The position numbers and the translations under genes were made by a program. Shown in pieces: positions 1 through 12,539 of a DNA stretch of 64,000 nt. The first letter of the stretch is position 1, and every line of letters starts with the position of its first letter. Under the pieces are notes generated by a model, which saw only the letters and a list, made by a program, of their open reading frames with translations, was not told the DNA's origin and searched no databases. The stretch is from Sipunculus nudus (Eukaryota > Annelida > Sipuncula > Golfingiida > Sipunculidae), in contig CM049313.1 in the NCBI GenBank assembly GCA_026874595.1, forward strand, positions 17,295,508-17,359,507. Reading direction: 5' to 3'.

Positions 1-74
1 GAACAAACAAGCTGTTATTTAAATATTTTATTATATCTGAATTAATGCCAGCGTTATTGCCTGTTGTGACTTAC

Positions 75-162
75 TTTGTATCTTCCTAACATGCCGTGAC
101 TTTTTCCTGTTAGACGCATGTCTTCCTCCTGATCAAAGACACACCGCACAGGTTTGTTGTAC
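75..162 (-). CDS. Gene A exon 22 (molybdopterin domain)
   Basis: 88 bp, phase fits exon 21. It encodes [20 protein letters not shown], matching the family stretch [20 protein letters not shown]. Acceptor TTTAG and donor GTAAGT. This is the last exon of A in the window. Confidence 0.92.
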
Positions 163-668
163 CTAAAGATATATAAATACCGTAAATGTCGTAATGAGCG
201 CCATTGGCGATTTAGTGATACTTATGAAGATGAGATTCCTGATAAACAATTTATTGCCAGCACTGCAAAAAGGACATTCTTTATCATCATAAATGATCAC
301 ATAAATACTTCACCGTTCACAAACTGAAGGTCACGATCACACGATTCAAATTTGACATATCTAGGAGACGGATCTTTCACATCATTCCTGGTTGATAAAC
401 CGAAATTGGGCAAATTTTTAATTTATTATCCTGGCTTTTGCTGATGATACCTTTATCCGTGAAGTATGGTTTAAAGACCATTATTTATTTTTTTTAACTT
501 AACCTTGCTGCAATGTAAAACAAAAGTGCAAATGCTGACAAAATCATATTTTGCTATGAACTTCATTAAGCAGAATATCAGACTGACTCAGTTCATAATT
601 TTTTTTGACAGGATATAATAGAATCGAAAAAAAGATATTAAGGTTAAGAAGAAAGTGTCATTACGTAC
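163..668 (-). other. Gene A intron 21
   Basis: 506 bp, AT-rich. It aligns with gene B intron 21, which carries an extra (TA)n tract. Nothing else is seen. Confidence 0.8.
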
Positions 669-738
669 TTCATAGCTGCTAAGCTTGCAGGGCCTATCAC
701 CATGTAAGACTGGAACTGCTTGCCTCCAAAACTTCCGC
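669..738 (-). CDS. Gene A exon 21 (substrate pocket loop)
   Basis: 70 bp. It encodes [16 protein letters not shown]. In XDH this is GGGFGGKE, where the glutamate (bovine 802) contacts the purine; here it is glutamine. Donor GTACGT. Confidence 0.92.
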
Positions 739-1333
739 CTGTTAAAATATGATCGTGATGAAAACTGAGTATTTCCAAACTTAAATTATAGAGAACCTGC
801 GGAATTTGGCTCTATTCTTCTAACCTAATATTTAGATTTTTAATCAGGTCCATTATTATACCTCAGGTGAGCTGATCAGCATATGCAGCAAACTCCGTCT
901 TGTCTGCTGTGATTATGAGTACATACAATAATTTAACAATATATGTTCTGGGACAGAGATTACTATCTTCACATTACCTGTTTTGTACGTTGTAAATGTT
1001 ATGTGTGTGGGCAAACACAGTAACACGAATGACATCAAAGAATAACTCCGAAACAAGGAGAGACTCATAAAAGACACCATTTGAAAGGTTGAAAAATCTT
1101 CACTTTTGCAGTTGCGTGGTGCTGCTACCAGGGGGCGTGCATGCTACATTTATCTTTCGCACCCCTGATTACGCCCAATGCAAGTTTTGTTTCCATTTGG
1201 ACACAGGGGTATATTAGCAGATAATTAGAAATTTTAAAGAGAACAAACTGTATATTATGTACATTTAACAAACCTAAGTAGTTAACATATCCATGTAAGG
1301 CAAATAAAAGAAAAAGAATCTTATGATACATAC
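739..1333 (-). other. Gene A intron 20
   Basis: 595 bp. It contains the empty target TTATGTGT (999-1006) that in gene B is split by a 536-bp insertion. No other feature is seen. Confidence 0.8.
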
Positions 1334-1397
1334 CTACACGTTTGATTTTTATCACAATCCTGTTTGCTGGCACTCCAAGCACGTCAGCAACAATTCT
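1334..1397 (-). CDS. Gene A exon 20
   Basis: 64 bp encoding [20 protein letters not shown], matching family [21 protein letters not shown]. Acceptor TTTTACAG, donor GTATGT. Confidence 0.93.
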
Positions 1398-3486
1398 CTG
1401 TAAAAAATATGAAATAATGTCCAGTTAATATTGTATTTAGACTAAGTTAAAATAGACATCAATTCCAAATATAGTTTTGCAAGGACGAAGAAAAACAATG
1501 CCCCAAGGACCCAAAGTCTTAAAACTCCAAAAATTCACCTGCTTTTTCTATATAAGCGAGGTGCATTCTGGCTTTCTCTGAGTAGTAATGATGTCCATTT
1601 CATTCCTGTTAAACCCGTCTTATAATGCCTCCTAAATTACGTATGACCTTGTTTATCTACAAGCTGTTTGTAAACACGCAAATGTTGACAAAAAAGCATA
1701 AAAAGTCATCCTAAGGTGGTTGGTTGCATACATGCAGAAGTTCAAAGTCTCTTGTTGCAAAACCTCTTTGCAAAATTGCGTTTGTATGACTTGTCTCTAG
1801 ATGCCCTTGCTCATTTGTATTTTGTGGACGTTACAAACAGGTGGATATAAACAAAACAAACAGCCTGTGTGCGGTTGGATCAGGGTTTCTGGCCTACTTT
1901 GTAAAAGGTACAAGGACTGTACTTTAGTTAATAGACGTCAGATATTCTACTAGACCAGAAATCACATATGTTCAAAAACACCTGTGACTAGGAGGTAACA
2001 TTGTGATCTTTGTATGTACGATTGAGGTATTTTTCAAATGAGGGATGTTTTCAAATGTTTTGGTTGTACCGGTACTCTAGTCTGTTCCATTTCCTCATGA
2101 CCATCTGTTTTTTTTTCTCGCTAGGAAAGATTTTATTCGTTTCATTTCAAGGGTAAAACATGGTAATGTAGGGGAAAAAATTGAAGGGCCTTATTTTCAA
2201 CATTGTTCATACCTTCATAAAGAGACATAATTATTTTAATATATGAGAAATCAGTCTACATTTTATTGCATAAATGGCCCACTTATGGCGATCAAGATCA
2301 AATGGTTTTAGCACAAACAGCATCAATCGATAGCGGCTGATTTGATTTGGCCATTTAATCCTTTGGAAAAATATAACCAACTAAACAAAAAAGCTACTTA
2401 CATATCTGTGAGACCATAGTAAAGCGTCCAAAAGTTGTGAAACGTAAACTAGAAATTTATTGTACAATTCAGAATTGTCTTATTATTCCGTCACTTCCAT
2501 ATTCAGCTTTCTGAATTTTAAACTTTAAGAAATTTAGTTCGTGTAACATGCTTTAAGTTAGACTCGCCTAGTCGATGCAATGTTTAGACTTTATTTATCC
2601 CAATTAAGCCTAGCTTTCACTAACTACATTCTGTCTACGGTTCGCCACGTTCTTGAAGGTCGTAGGAGGATTTGGTAGGACGTCGCCTTTTTTACCGTTG
2701 GACACCGTACGGGGACGTGAATAACCGTGAATGGTCGTGCGGGGTCTACGTTGTCTTGGAAATGTTCAAAACGAACGTGACAGAACGTGGTCCCTGACAG
2801 AAATGTGCACCCTGTGGCACCTGGATAAAAATGGGCGTGTCAAACCCTGGGAGCTTGACCACGGTAAATCCTCTTGTCATTTCAGCACTTTGTCCATTGC
2901 AGTAGGATACCGTAGGAAAACGTGACTGAACATGATTACCGTGTCATTGCCTTGACCCTGCCGTAGGAGAACGTAGATAATAGAAGTATCAGTAGCTACT
3001 AACAGTAGCAGTACCGTAGCGAGAACGCGGAGAGCACTTGGAAGAACGGGGCCTACCCACGTTCTTCTACGGCAAGCCACGTTTCACCGTAGGAAAACGT
3101 GGTTATTACCATGGCAGCTCCGTTGATGAATGTGAAATACCGTGGGAGAAACGTGTCACGAGAACGCAGGCTTCAATCTTATCACGTTCATTCCCGACAC
3201 TGAAACGTTCTGGTTTGCCGTAGCTGAACCGTCAGACACCGTAGAAGGACATGGGGAGACCTAGGCTTAACAGAGCCATCAAACTTGCTGTTGCTCTGTT
3301 GCAACGCTGAACACAGGTACTGCCATCTCGCATCAAATAATATTAGAGTTAGCACTAAGTAACGTCTATCTGTACATGGAATCACGTTTAACATTCGGCA
3401 TTTTAGCAGCAAACGTAAATACTACGGTCTAGGCAGGGTAGAAATAGAAGACTAAATTCTACATGTTATTGTGCAGATTTACCAAC
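1398..3486 (-). other. Gene A intron 19
   Basis: 2089 bp. Most of it aligns with gene B intron 19. It holds the A-specific inserted element at 2604-3270 and the empty site (TGTGCG, 1868-1873) of the MITE-like element found in gene B. Confidence 0.75.
2604..3270. mobile_element. A-specific insertion with TTAA ends and CCGTAG/ACGTG subrepeats
   Basis: 667 bp bounded by exact inverted ends TTAAGCCTAG and CTAGGCTTAA. The matching stretch of gene B (around 48650) lacks it. The interior has many scattered copies, in both orientations, of a short motif like CCGTAGGAnAACGTG (for example 2909-2924, 2962-2976, 3088-3103). TTAA at both ends would fit a piggyBac-type target duplication with a GCCTAG inverted repeat, or the TIR may simply include TTAA. 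No transposase is seen, so it is non-autonomous. Confidence 0.6.
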
Positions 3487-3708
3487 CTGCATATAATCCG
3501 GACTCTGACTGGCACAGTGTACAACCATCTCAGTCTTCTCTCCTCCTGGAACAGCAAGAGCTGCCAAAGGTTCCATGTAGAAGTGTTCCTGAGGACTCAT
3601 CTCAACCTCCCCCTCCAGAACGTGGTCTGCCTCACTCATCCCCGAATCCACGTCCCCCATCTCAAAAACATTCGGAGGCGCCAGGAATGACTCGGCTGCT
3701 ACGGCGTC
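3487..3708 (-). CDS. Gene A exon 19
   Basis: 222 bp, 74 codons, phase 0 at both ends. It encodes [20 protein letters not shown] and HCASQSPDYMQ, which hold the conserved QEHFYLE segment and the glutamine matching bovine Gln767. Donor GTTGGT is weak and shared with B. Confidence 0.93.
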
Positions 3709-4631
3709 CTGTATCAGATAAAAAGCTATGCAAAGGTGTTTTTTATAGATTAACATTTTGAAAGTTTTAGGTAGTTCTATTTAATTATTATATGATATTT
3801 AAAAGTAAAAAAAAACCGCTGTGGTACCTTGAACGACAATTATATAACCGCGATACAATTATCTAACGACTTGTTAAGAATCCTCCAGTATAAAGGAATA
3901 TAACGGCGCCATATGCAAAGACAATGTTGGAAGCTGTTTTTTTCAGGTGAGGTATTGGACTCAAGCCTTAAGTTTAATGTCAGTCCTCTTAGGTTTTTGA
4001 ATGCATCTTAAAAGTAAATGTTTGAACGTAAATGATGAAATACGTGCTTATAAGCTTGTATTGTTCAGTTGATGGGGTTTTTATAAAGATGTGCAGATTA
4101 ATGTCTATCCGGCAGGCATCATTATGGGCACATACTAGTTGGTACATAACACAATCTTTGGTCCCGCCTCACAAATGCATGATATTAACCCTTGAAGTGT
4201 CGGAAACCATGTAGAATCTTTCACTGGGGGCCAAAATTTTGCCTACCAATCTTGAGGAATTTGACATTATTTGTGAAATTTCGCAAAGGTCTCCTCTCTC
4301 ACAGCGCCATCAACCGACACTACAACAATCTATCAAGGGATGAACACGGTACATGGAAAACACATTGGCACAAATTTCCGTTTTTATTTGGTATTGGAAT
4401 GTCTTGAACTATGACATTTATGTCAAAGGAGTTTTGTTTTCCATAAAATCCATTTAATCTGGAGAAATAAGACATTTTTATTAGGAAAATTCTGTGAAAG
4501 TTATGTTACCCAGAGTGTCAAGCGATTAAACTCGGCCAATGGAAAATCCGTCCCTGACAACCAAGCCGAAGTGGCGCGGACCTGTCCCACTGTAAAACCA
4601 GGTAATATGGCAGGAATTCATAATATCTTAC
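3709..4631 (-). other. Gene A intron 18
   Basis: 923 bp with nothing recognisable. Gene B has about 1.7 kb extra at the equivalent place next to exon 18. Confidence 0.75.
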
Positions 4632-4754
4632 CTCAGTGGTTAAAATTACGGGAACAATATCTTCATATTCAATCTGAACATTCTCTGATGCTTGTTTGGC
4701 CTTGTCTCTGGACTATGCTACTACTACTCCAATGGGATGTTCGACACAGGTTAC
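4632..4754 (-). CDS. Gene A exon 18, with in-frame stop
   Basis: 123 bp, 41 codons aligned to B exon 18. Codon 14 is TAG (plus-strand cta at 4713-4715) where B has GAG. The start reads VTCVEHPIG; the conserved VGxPIG glycine is glutamate. The rest, [15 protein letters not shown], is well kept. Splice sites are intact. Confidence 0.9.
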
Positions 4755-5837
4755 CTACAGCCATAAGACAAAAGACTGTAAGGTTTTTATAATATTTTCA
4801 TATTGAAATCTGACTTATAGGTGCTGAATAAAATTATCCCACACAAACCCATATTCTTAAAATAAAAAGTCCACTTGAGTTTGAAGTCGGTCCGGCTTAT
4901 GATCCAAATCCAGGAAGGAATTTAAGGAATGTTTACAAGTTAAGAGTAACATATGCAACATATGCACGATTGAACATTAGAATATGGACCGAATAAGTGA
5001 ATGTAAACATTTCTTAGGTAACTTCTGTACCAATGAACCTGCGTAAATAATTGAATGAAAATACTGGTTGCAGAGTACCCCCTCATTAGGGTAGCCTGTA
5101 TTTCTGAGAAAGCATATTTCTAGTTTTAATTTGTATCTATTGGACCCTGTGAAATAGTGTATGATATTAAATGCTCAGGGAAATCAAGACCTCTACGCCA
5201 TACTTTACATATCTCACCGAACACTATGTTGTTAATCCTTCTCTCCTACGGGTCATATAATGTTCAATTGAACTTGTTTATGGGATATTTACGGAGCCCG
5301 GGATACTACATGGTGAACCTTTATTAAATCCGTGGGTACGCATTACTGATGTCAAAATATTTATTTATCCGTGGGAACATTTACTTATTCGTGCGCACGA
5401 ATTACTGACCCGAGTCAGTCTAAGATAGCAGACCTATAGGAACGTACCTACAGGAACTAACTGCCTAGTAATCCGTGCGCATGGATAAATGACTATTTTG
5501 ACCATGTTGTCTGCTAGGCTGGGTGAATATATGCGATAAATGATGTTCGTTTCCCTTTTACTTTGGTCAAATTATCTTTTTTTATTTATTTGGTCCCTAG
5601 GTTTGCGGAATTAAGATTAACCTGTGATGTTAAAATACGTTGGATCAAGCTGTGGGTTAAATATGATAATCGGGTCCCATGATAAATATTAAGTGCGATG
5701 TGCGTATCTCATTCCACATATGTAGAAATAATGAAATAAATGATCTATGATTATATTACTATTAATTCTGCATACCGCTTACCGCAGATCTTATACCGAG
5801 TTCCAGAAACGCAACCTTATGCTGACATGTTTGTTAC
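4755..5837 (-). other. Gene A intron 17
   Basis: 1083 bp, partly aligned with gene B intron 17, where a portion is duplicated. No other feature is seen. Confidence 0.75.
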
Positions 5838-6013
5838 CTTGTCTGTTGCAAATAAGGTATCCGCTTTCTGTATAGAGAATCGGTTTGATCCGGGTATATC
5901 TTTATGTGTGAGAAAACCAACAACTCCCGGGACATCCAGGGCTGTTGACGAGTCAATGCTGAGTATCCGAGCGTGAGCACGAGAACTGGTAACCAAGGCA
6001 GCATGGAGTTCTC
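5838..6013 (-). CDS. Gene A exon 17
   Basis: 176 bp encoding [20 protein letters not shown] and DIPGSNRFS, matching the family's GELxxALVxSxRAHAKIxSID and GVVxxxTxxDIPG. Confidence 0.93.
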
Positions 6014-9000
6014 CTGAAAATAAACACTTCCTGTATTGAAGTTGTGGAAAATATGTTTAAATTGGCACGACCTATCTTCTTAGGCGTAATAGTTATCAAA
6101 CTTCACACGCTGAGCCGCATATACTAATGAACCCTATACACGGAAAATAAGTCTGATGTATCGAGTTAAGACATTTCAAAATTTTGTATTTAGGGAAGAA
6201 GTTTGTCGCTTATTAAATGAAATAGACATTATAATGTTGCACTCTTCTGTGAAGGGTATAACGACTTGTAAACACACGAATATTTTGACACGAACCAAAA
6301 TGATTCCATTGCTTCAAGGCACGAGTCGCCATTAGCTGTGAGGCAAATCTTATAGCGTCAGCGATATTACATGATGTATCGAGTTAAATTCAAAATATTG
6401 TTACAGACGGGTTCATGCAGCAAGAATCACACACCACTAAAGAACAAATGCCATTTCGTCTAATCAAAGGCTATTGAAAATAACTAGATGTAATAGGACA
6501 ATGGTTCTCAGAGGGCCCCTCAGAGTGAATTGGTGTATAGAGAAGCTTGTCTAAAACCGTACTGTTTTATACGATCAGCTGCCTTAAGAAAGGACCGTTG
6601 AATAAACCCATAAGCATTAAAACATATCGCAACTGACCTGCCTTGTAAGGCCACCTGTGTATGACAACAACTTTTAGCAATCCATAGGAGTTATCTCATT
6701 ACAAAGCTTTCATTGTATTTCCATTTTAACGCAAAATGTGTAGAGCTCCAAGTGAGGAACATGAACGTAAGGTGTTGTTTACTGACATGAAGGTCAGACA
6801 AGTTTTCTATAAAATAGCTTTGCTTGTAGTAGGAGGGTAGGATTCATACAGCAATTAGGAAACATTTGTGATTATTATCAGGTAGAAAAGTAACATACGT
6901 TTCAGCTATTAAATTATTTTCTCTTAATTTTGCTTTATTTTCCTTCTTGGAGGACATCACAGTAAACCTGCAGATCGCCACTGAGGTATGTTGTCAGTTT
7001 TAATATTTTGCAGGCTGGTATGCTGTCGTTTGTCCACATATGATCGAGAAATGAGTTTTAAAGTATGTTGGTTGATCTAATTGTTACATACATTTGTTTT
7101 AATGAATAGAGTAATGCTCATAGGGTCATTTCCTTTTGTTTGTAATAACAAAATGATGTTGAAATGCCCTCCCAACACAGTTGACAGTGAAGGATCAAGT
7201 TTTTGCAATATTTCAAATATGAAAGTGGCAAATGTTATTGCTGACATTTTGACTTGTGTAGATTAGGAAAAATTAAATATTTTTTGATTAAAGAATATAG
7301 AAACAGCCACAGCTTCCATGTTTGTCACAGAGGGGGACAGTCTTATTTCTGTTAGGGTAAAGTCACGTCTGGCAAGCAAGGCCACATCACCTCTGTCAGC
7401 ATGCTGTCTAGGTGTTCTGAGCTGATGCAGATAAGCTTGGATATTAATATTTTGTGATGATGGTTTGAGTCATGTTTCTGAAAAAAGCTATTTTATCTGC
7501 TGATTGTTAAAACGGATCTGGTGTTTATGAAGTGCTTAATGTGTATTTAACCAAAGTATCCGTAAACTTTCAAGTGGTGGTGACAATAGTGGGTCTGTCA
7601 TCATGGAAAAGTTCTTCTGTTTCTGTAGTCTGTGTATTTTTGTTTTCGTAGTTTCACAAGTTGTTTTGCCTTAGGTTTTAGGTTTAGGGGGAACTGCCCA
7701 TTAATTCTATTTCTGGCAAAAATCCCCGAGAAAATGTCGTCTCTTTTTGCATAAAAGAAAATCACTGACTGTATTCTGGCAAACATATAGAATATTTTCT
7801 GGGGTTGAAAATTCCTCAGACAGAGCTCTCCTAGGCACCAATCGTCTTTGTGGAAATTTAGAAAGATCTATTGTATCGCGCCCGTAAGAAAATCAACGAT
7901 AGTGCTCTGGTGGCCGTATTGAATTTATGGCGGGTATGAAATTTGATAGGAAGAAGCCCTCCTAGGCTCCAATCATCCTGTGGATTCGAGAAAGATACAT
8001 CGTATTCTCTTTAAGGTACGTGCGTGAAAGAAAGCATCATTGACTGACGCACGGACAGATGGACACGATAATCACTTTAGGGCAATGCTTGTTCAAAGCG
8101 GGCCCCTTATTATGGCGTCAAAACGTGAATTTATGCTGTAATCATGGAAACACCGCCAAAGATTGAAATTTGCTAGAAGAAAGCTTGGATTTGATGCTAT
8201 CTCATGCAACGATACGATAAACGACTACATGCATGGATGCATGAAGTAAAAGGTTTTAGATCCAATGTCATTTCTTTTCTTTATTCGAACAATAACTTCA
8301 AAATTAATCTTAAATTCTAATACGCTCCTTTGGTAAAAATAACAACTATAAAAGCATAAACTTAAAACCCTCTTCCTTCTTCAAAGTACTACTATAAAAT
8401 CCTAAATTTGAAATGCTCTTATTTCCTCATATAACAGTCTCAAAGGCTTAATTTGTGATCTGTTCCCAACAATACATAAAATCCAATACGTGCAAGATAC
8501 TGAGACAATTAACATTTTTCAGGAAGAAAAATAATAAACAGCTTATTCAATGCTTTTGTTCCTGCAGACTATTGCAAATTCAATGACGATTTTTTTTATC
8601 AAGTTGTTTTTCACTACATCCGCTGTCCTGTTGATACTAATTAATTGCTTGAGATCGTTTACTAAATGTTGGTCATACATTGTCCACGTATCAATACAGG
8701 GCTTTGCAGATCTACAACGTTGAAAATAGAAAAATGTATAATAATAATAATTATAATAGTGTGAATTACTGTAATACACCAAATGCAACATAAGACAACA
8801 TTTTTATGAGGATGCAAATTTATCTAGAGAACATAAGAAAAGGAAAAGGATTCCAAATAACCTCATCATCGAAATAGTTTTCTTTTACCCACATTGCGCA
8901 GAATCGCAGTCACATGAGCACGAAGCTGCAAATAAGAGTTTTCTTTTTCCTATAATAGAATGGGGCCTCTATATACACAAATGGCGTAGGCAAGAAATGT

Positions 9001-9524
9001 ATTTTATGAAAAGATGTAGGAATAAAATTGTTTCAAGGTAATTTACATAATAGGAATTTTTTACTGTAAGAAATAAACGGTATGATGGGTATGCGATGTA
9101 CAATGAAAACAGAAGGCATTTTCATGGAATTTAACAAATGTTGATTTTAAAGTTTGGCAGTTGAGACAAGAAGTCCCGGCCTTTACACCATCTCTTACTG
9201 AGAGACTGGGAGTTTTCTTTTGAACAGAAACGACCTCAAGCGGACGGGTTGCACAACGATTTACAGATTAGAGATCGAGTGAATCTTCCTTCCTTGATTA
9301 AAGTTTTGCTCATGCGCGGTATCGTACCTTGCTTTTTCTATGGTCTCCTGGACTGCACTTATAAACACAATTAATATTTAAACAGGTTAAAAAGAGACAC
9401 TGGGTCATTAAGCCGGTTTGGTTTTGCTAGGAACGTTTCGTTTTCAGACAAATAATTGACAGAGAAGATAATACACATTGTAACAATTTGTTAAATACCT
9501 TTACGTTGAGCACAACAGATTTAC
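6014..9524 (-). other. Gene A intron 16
   Basis: 3511 bp, the second-largest A intron in the window. It holds a repeat with two core units (7802-8195). The rest is AT-rich with nothing else recognised. It is 1.4 kb longer than the matching B intron. Confidence 0.7.
7802..8195. repeat. Interspersed element with ~129-bp core repeats
   Basis: Two units (about 7802-7930 and 7931-8060) share TGAAATTTGATAG- and CTCCTAGGCxCCAATC-like blocks, with a weaker third piece near 8155. An ACGGACAGATGG stretch follows at 8050. Core repeats followed by ACGG-type repeats recall bivalve pearl-type elements. The family assignment is a guess. Confidence 0.4.
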
Positions 9525-9705
9525 CTTTGTATTGAAGCATGTCGTCAATGTACACTGCCTCGCCAGTCGTGTGTTCTAGTGCTGAGTAGTGCGCTACATC
9601 ACGACCTACAGCGTCCTCTGGTGGCTGGTCAGGAGAAACATCCTCCCAAACCTGTGTGCTGCTAAGAAGCCCACGTGATAATTCAGGCACTTCTCTGGCA
9701 TCAAA
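9525..9705 (-). CDS. Gene A exon 16 (start of molybdopterin domain)
   Basis: 181 bp. It encodes [20 protein letters not shown] followed by IDDML; VGxxxxHxxAxxxxTGEAxYxDD is the family signature at the start of the large molybdopterin domain. Acceptor ATGCAG. Confidence 0.95.
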
Positions 9706-10417
9706 CTGCATAGACATTTAATCAAATTTCAAATTTCAATTTGAAATTAAATATAGAATTAGACCAGAGCAGTATTCCTTTTGCAAACTAATGTTAAAAT
9801 GTACTGATATTCGTAATTAAACAGGGAAGTAATCAGATACAAATGTTAAATCCATCGCGGAACAGAGAAAATTACATACATTTAGACATCCTTTTGATTG
9901 TAACCGCTGCATGCTATGGCAAGGTTCTTTTGGCAGGAACATCAGGGTGCACACTGAACAGAATTGGTATCAGATAACTGATCTCGCATTTACATCAAGC
10001 CAGAAATTTGAATATTCTACGCCCTCTCTCATCGGTCTGGTAACACCGTTTCTGGCATTGGGCCAAGAAGCAAACCAATGAGAGCTTGCGTCCCCGTATC
10101 AGGTAAAAATCCATGACAAAAGGACTTATATCACGCTCAATTTTCAGATTTTGAAAACCAGCCATATTAGAGATCTGTTGCAAAAAGAAAATAACGACGT
10201 GACAGCAAGATCATTGTTGTGCAACTTATGATTGAATCTTCTTGATAAAATATTCAGCTTTTGTTGCCATTTGATAAATAAGAATACCCTATGGTCTATC
10301 AACGACATACAATTTAACCTGTTTCTAGATAGGTAAATCAAAATAACATACCAATTTAAACAAATTATTATCAAAGATGTCTTAATAAAAGATCCAATGC
10401 ACCTGTATTCTACCTAC
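9706..10417 (-). other. Gene A intron 15
   Basis: 712 bp. It keeps an imperfect hairpin around 10021-10090 also present in B (58476-58535). Otherwise unremarkable. The B copy is four times longer. Confidence 0.7.
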
Positions 10418-10544
10418 CTTCTTTATTATGTGCGTGGTCCATTTGTAGAAGGATGCAATTGCAAGTGCACGCTGATAATCAGTGACCCCTGGTGGCAGGT
10501 TTAAGCATTTTGCAAATTCTTCCACAAGTCCCTCATCCACGTCT
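10418..10544 (-). CDS. Gene A exon 15
   Basis: 127 bp encoding [20 protein letters not shown], equivalent to family EYRRTLxLSFFFKFYLxV at the end of the FAD domain. Acceptor AACACAG, donor GTAGGT. Confidence 0.9.
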
Positions 10545-10729
10545 CTGTGTTATTAAATAGCATTTTATACATGAACACAAAAACTACTGCTACTTCTACT
10601 ACTACTACTACAACTACTACTACTACAAATAATTTTTCTAATTTTTGTCCAATCTAAAAGTCATACAATGGCATCATTTTTAAGCATAATATGGACAACT
10701 TTTTAGTACTTTTCAGAGCTGATCCAAGT

Positions 10730-10910
10730 ACTTAGAGGATATTCGAGTACGAGTACTGAGTTCTAAAATGTACCCAATTACGAGTGCTGGTAATCAAAAT
10801 GTAATACTTTTAGAAGTAGTTTTCGTTAGGTCCAAATTTACTCCTACTCGAAGTACCCAAACTCATGAGTTTACTTTTATAGAGTACTCGGTGCTCGTCC
10901 ACGAGTACAT
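10730..10910. repeat. GAGTAC-rich possible hAT-like remnant
   Basis: Words such as CGAGTACGAGTACTGAG and GGTGCTCGTCCACGAGTAC recur in both orientations. A CAGAGCTG sequence at about 10714 would suit a hAT-type end, but no matching right end is visible. Confidence 0.3.
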
Positions 10911-11095
10911 TCTTCAAAATGACATTATTCTTCTGCATTAATCTATTGACAGATATTGCAAACTACACTACACTGATCAACTATTCTAATCAAGTTACTT
11001 CCTCATGGAGGCAAAAATTAACACCACTTAAACGAGGCGACTGTTTGCAGGCACCAATGTTTTCAGCAAGCAGATGCTTTAATCAAGTAAATACC

Positions 11096-11215
11096 ACTTA
11101 CCAGACCGTAGGTCAGTCAAAATGCTTGAAAATAATACAATTTTACGACTTTTACACTTACCAGACCGTAGGTCAGTCAAAGTGCTTGAAAATAATACAA
11201 TTTTACGACTTTTAG
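11096..11215. repeat. 60-bp tandem duplication
   Basis: Two consecutive 60-bp units, each holding CCAGACCGTAGGTCAGTCAA, differ by very few bases, so the duplication is recent. It is absent from the gene B intron. Confidence 0.95.
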
Positions 11216-11702
11216 ATTTTTATTCTACATCAAAGTAGGGATCAAATTTATTTTTGACCAAATTTCTTTTATCTGATGGTTGTGCTCCTGTTCAATAAAA
11301 AGAAACGGATATCCGCTCCTCCGTGCCAATGGCAGCTTCGAAACGCTAAGAATCAGGATATATTGGGTGTCTGGATAAGTTTTGTTTATTTATAGGTAGA
11401 TATTTTTTGTTAATATTTGGTGGGAACTAAGTCATATTGCTTGACGTAATTTTAGGGTCGAGCGGAGACATCATAAATTATCTCTGGTGTCGGAATGGAA
11501 TATTCCTGCTACAAGGTTTCAAAATGCGCCCTGTTTAGGGACGAACGGACAAACAGGTCGACTGCTCTAACTATAATTTAACTGTGTTAAAATGTGGGGA
11601 ATTAATGCACCTATTTGTTTTAGATTATGTCCTTTAATAACTCATTATTTCGGCTGCCTGATGACATGTACCGATTGCAAAAAGACAAATCACAGATCAA
11701 AC

Positions 11703-11881
11703 CTATTGAGGAGAAGTTTTAGTTCCTCTTCTATTAGAACCGGAAATTTCCCGGTACCAAGAACAACACGGAGACTGTTCAACTTCCGCTTGTCAGTGAT
11801 CCGTGCCCGCACCGCCATGTTGACCACAGAGGTATCAAAAGTTCCTCTGTCACAGTGCTTGAAGTACCACATATCAACGTC
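11703..11881 (-). CDS. Gene A exon 14 (C-terminal FAD subdomain)
   Basis: 179 bp encoding [20 protein letters not shown], the position of the family's CO dehydrogenase flavoprotein C-terminal fold (xxKxSxRxxxDIAxVxxA). Donor GTTTGA is weak. Confidence 0.9.
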
Positions 11882-12441
11882 CTGTAAGAGTAAGAATAAG
11901 GGAATAACACATCGCCAACGAAATTTATTTTACTAATAAGATTCTCTCATAAAGCCAGAAAGATTGTTTCTCAATCACTGCCCGTAGCAATTTTAACCTG
12001 CAGCATTGTAATATTTATTCTGATTTCAGTAGATATTTACCGATTTGATCGGCAACCAATTGGACATTTTTCACAAGAAAGTGTAATAATAACGTTTTGA
12101 TCAAACTTTCATTTGTTTTGTCGTGACAGCAAAGCAAGTTTGTTATATAAAATCCTAATACTGTAAAACGGCCGCCCGCTCGAACTGATGTCTGAAAAGA
12201 ATACCAAGGAACGATTTTATTCCTAAACGGTCCAATTTGCTCCTAAAATATTAGTGGAATGTTTGTTAAGAAAAATGAATAATTCTACTCCCGTAAATGT
12301 CAAATTAATATTCCATATGCATTGAAATATCCATATATTATAGAGTATCAAGGTAATATACATAACCTATGAACATAAAAAAGAAAATGAGAGGGGGGGG
12401 GAGCTGGCGGAGAGAAGGTCAGTGTGCCCCAGAAGACATAC
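11882..12441 (-). other. Gene A intron 13
   Basis: 560 bp. It carries a single copy of the CAGCAATTTTAAC sequence (about 11987) that is duplicated around an exon fragment in gene B. Nothing else is seen. Confidence 0.7.
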
Positions 12442-12539
12442 CTTCTCAGGCACAGGCACAATCACAGCCAGCAACAAGTAACCTTCGGCAAGGTCAGAGT
12501 TCATAAGGTCAAAGACTGGACGCTCCGTGTCCGGTTGAC
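12442..12539 (-). CDS. Gene A exon 13
   Basis: 98 bp encoding [20 protein letters not shown], the FAD-domain strand normally ending in a sentence like DILLSIxIP. Acceptor GATACAG, donor GTATGT. Confidence 0.9.

Larger units (their letters stand above)
10545..11702 (-). other. Gene A intron 14
   Basis: 1158 bp. It contains a (TAC)n microsatellite near 10586-10630, a stretch rich in GAGTAC words (10730-10910) like the subterminal repeats of hAT-type elements, and the 60-bp duplication at 11096-11215. Confidence 0.7.
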
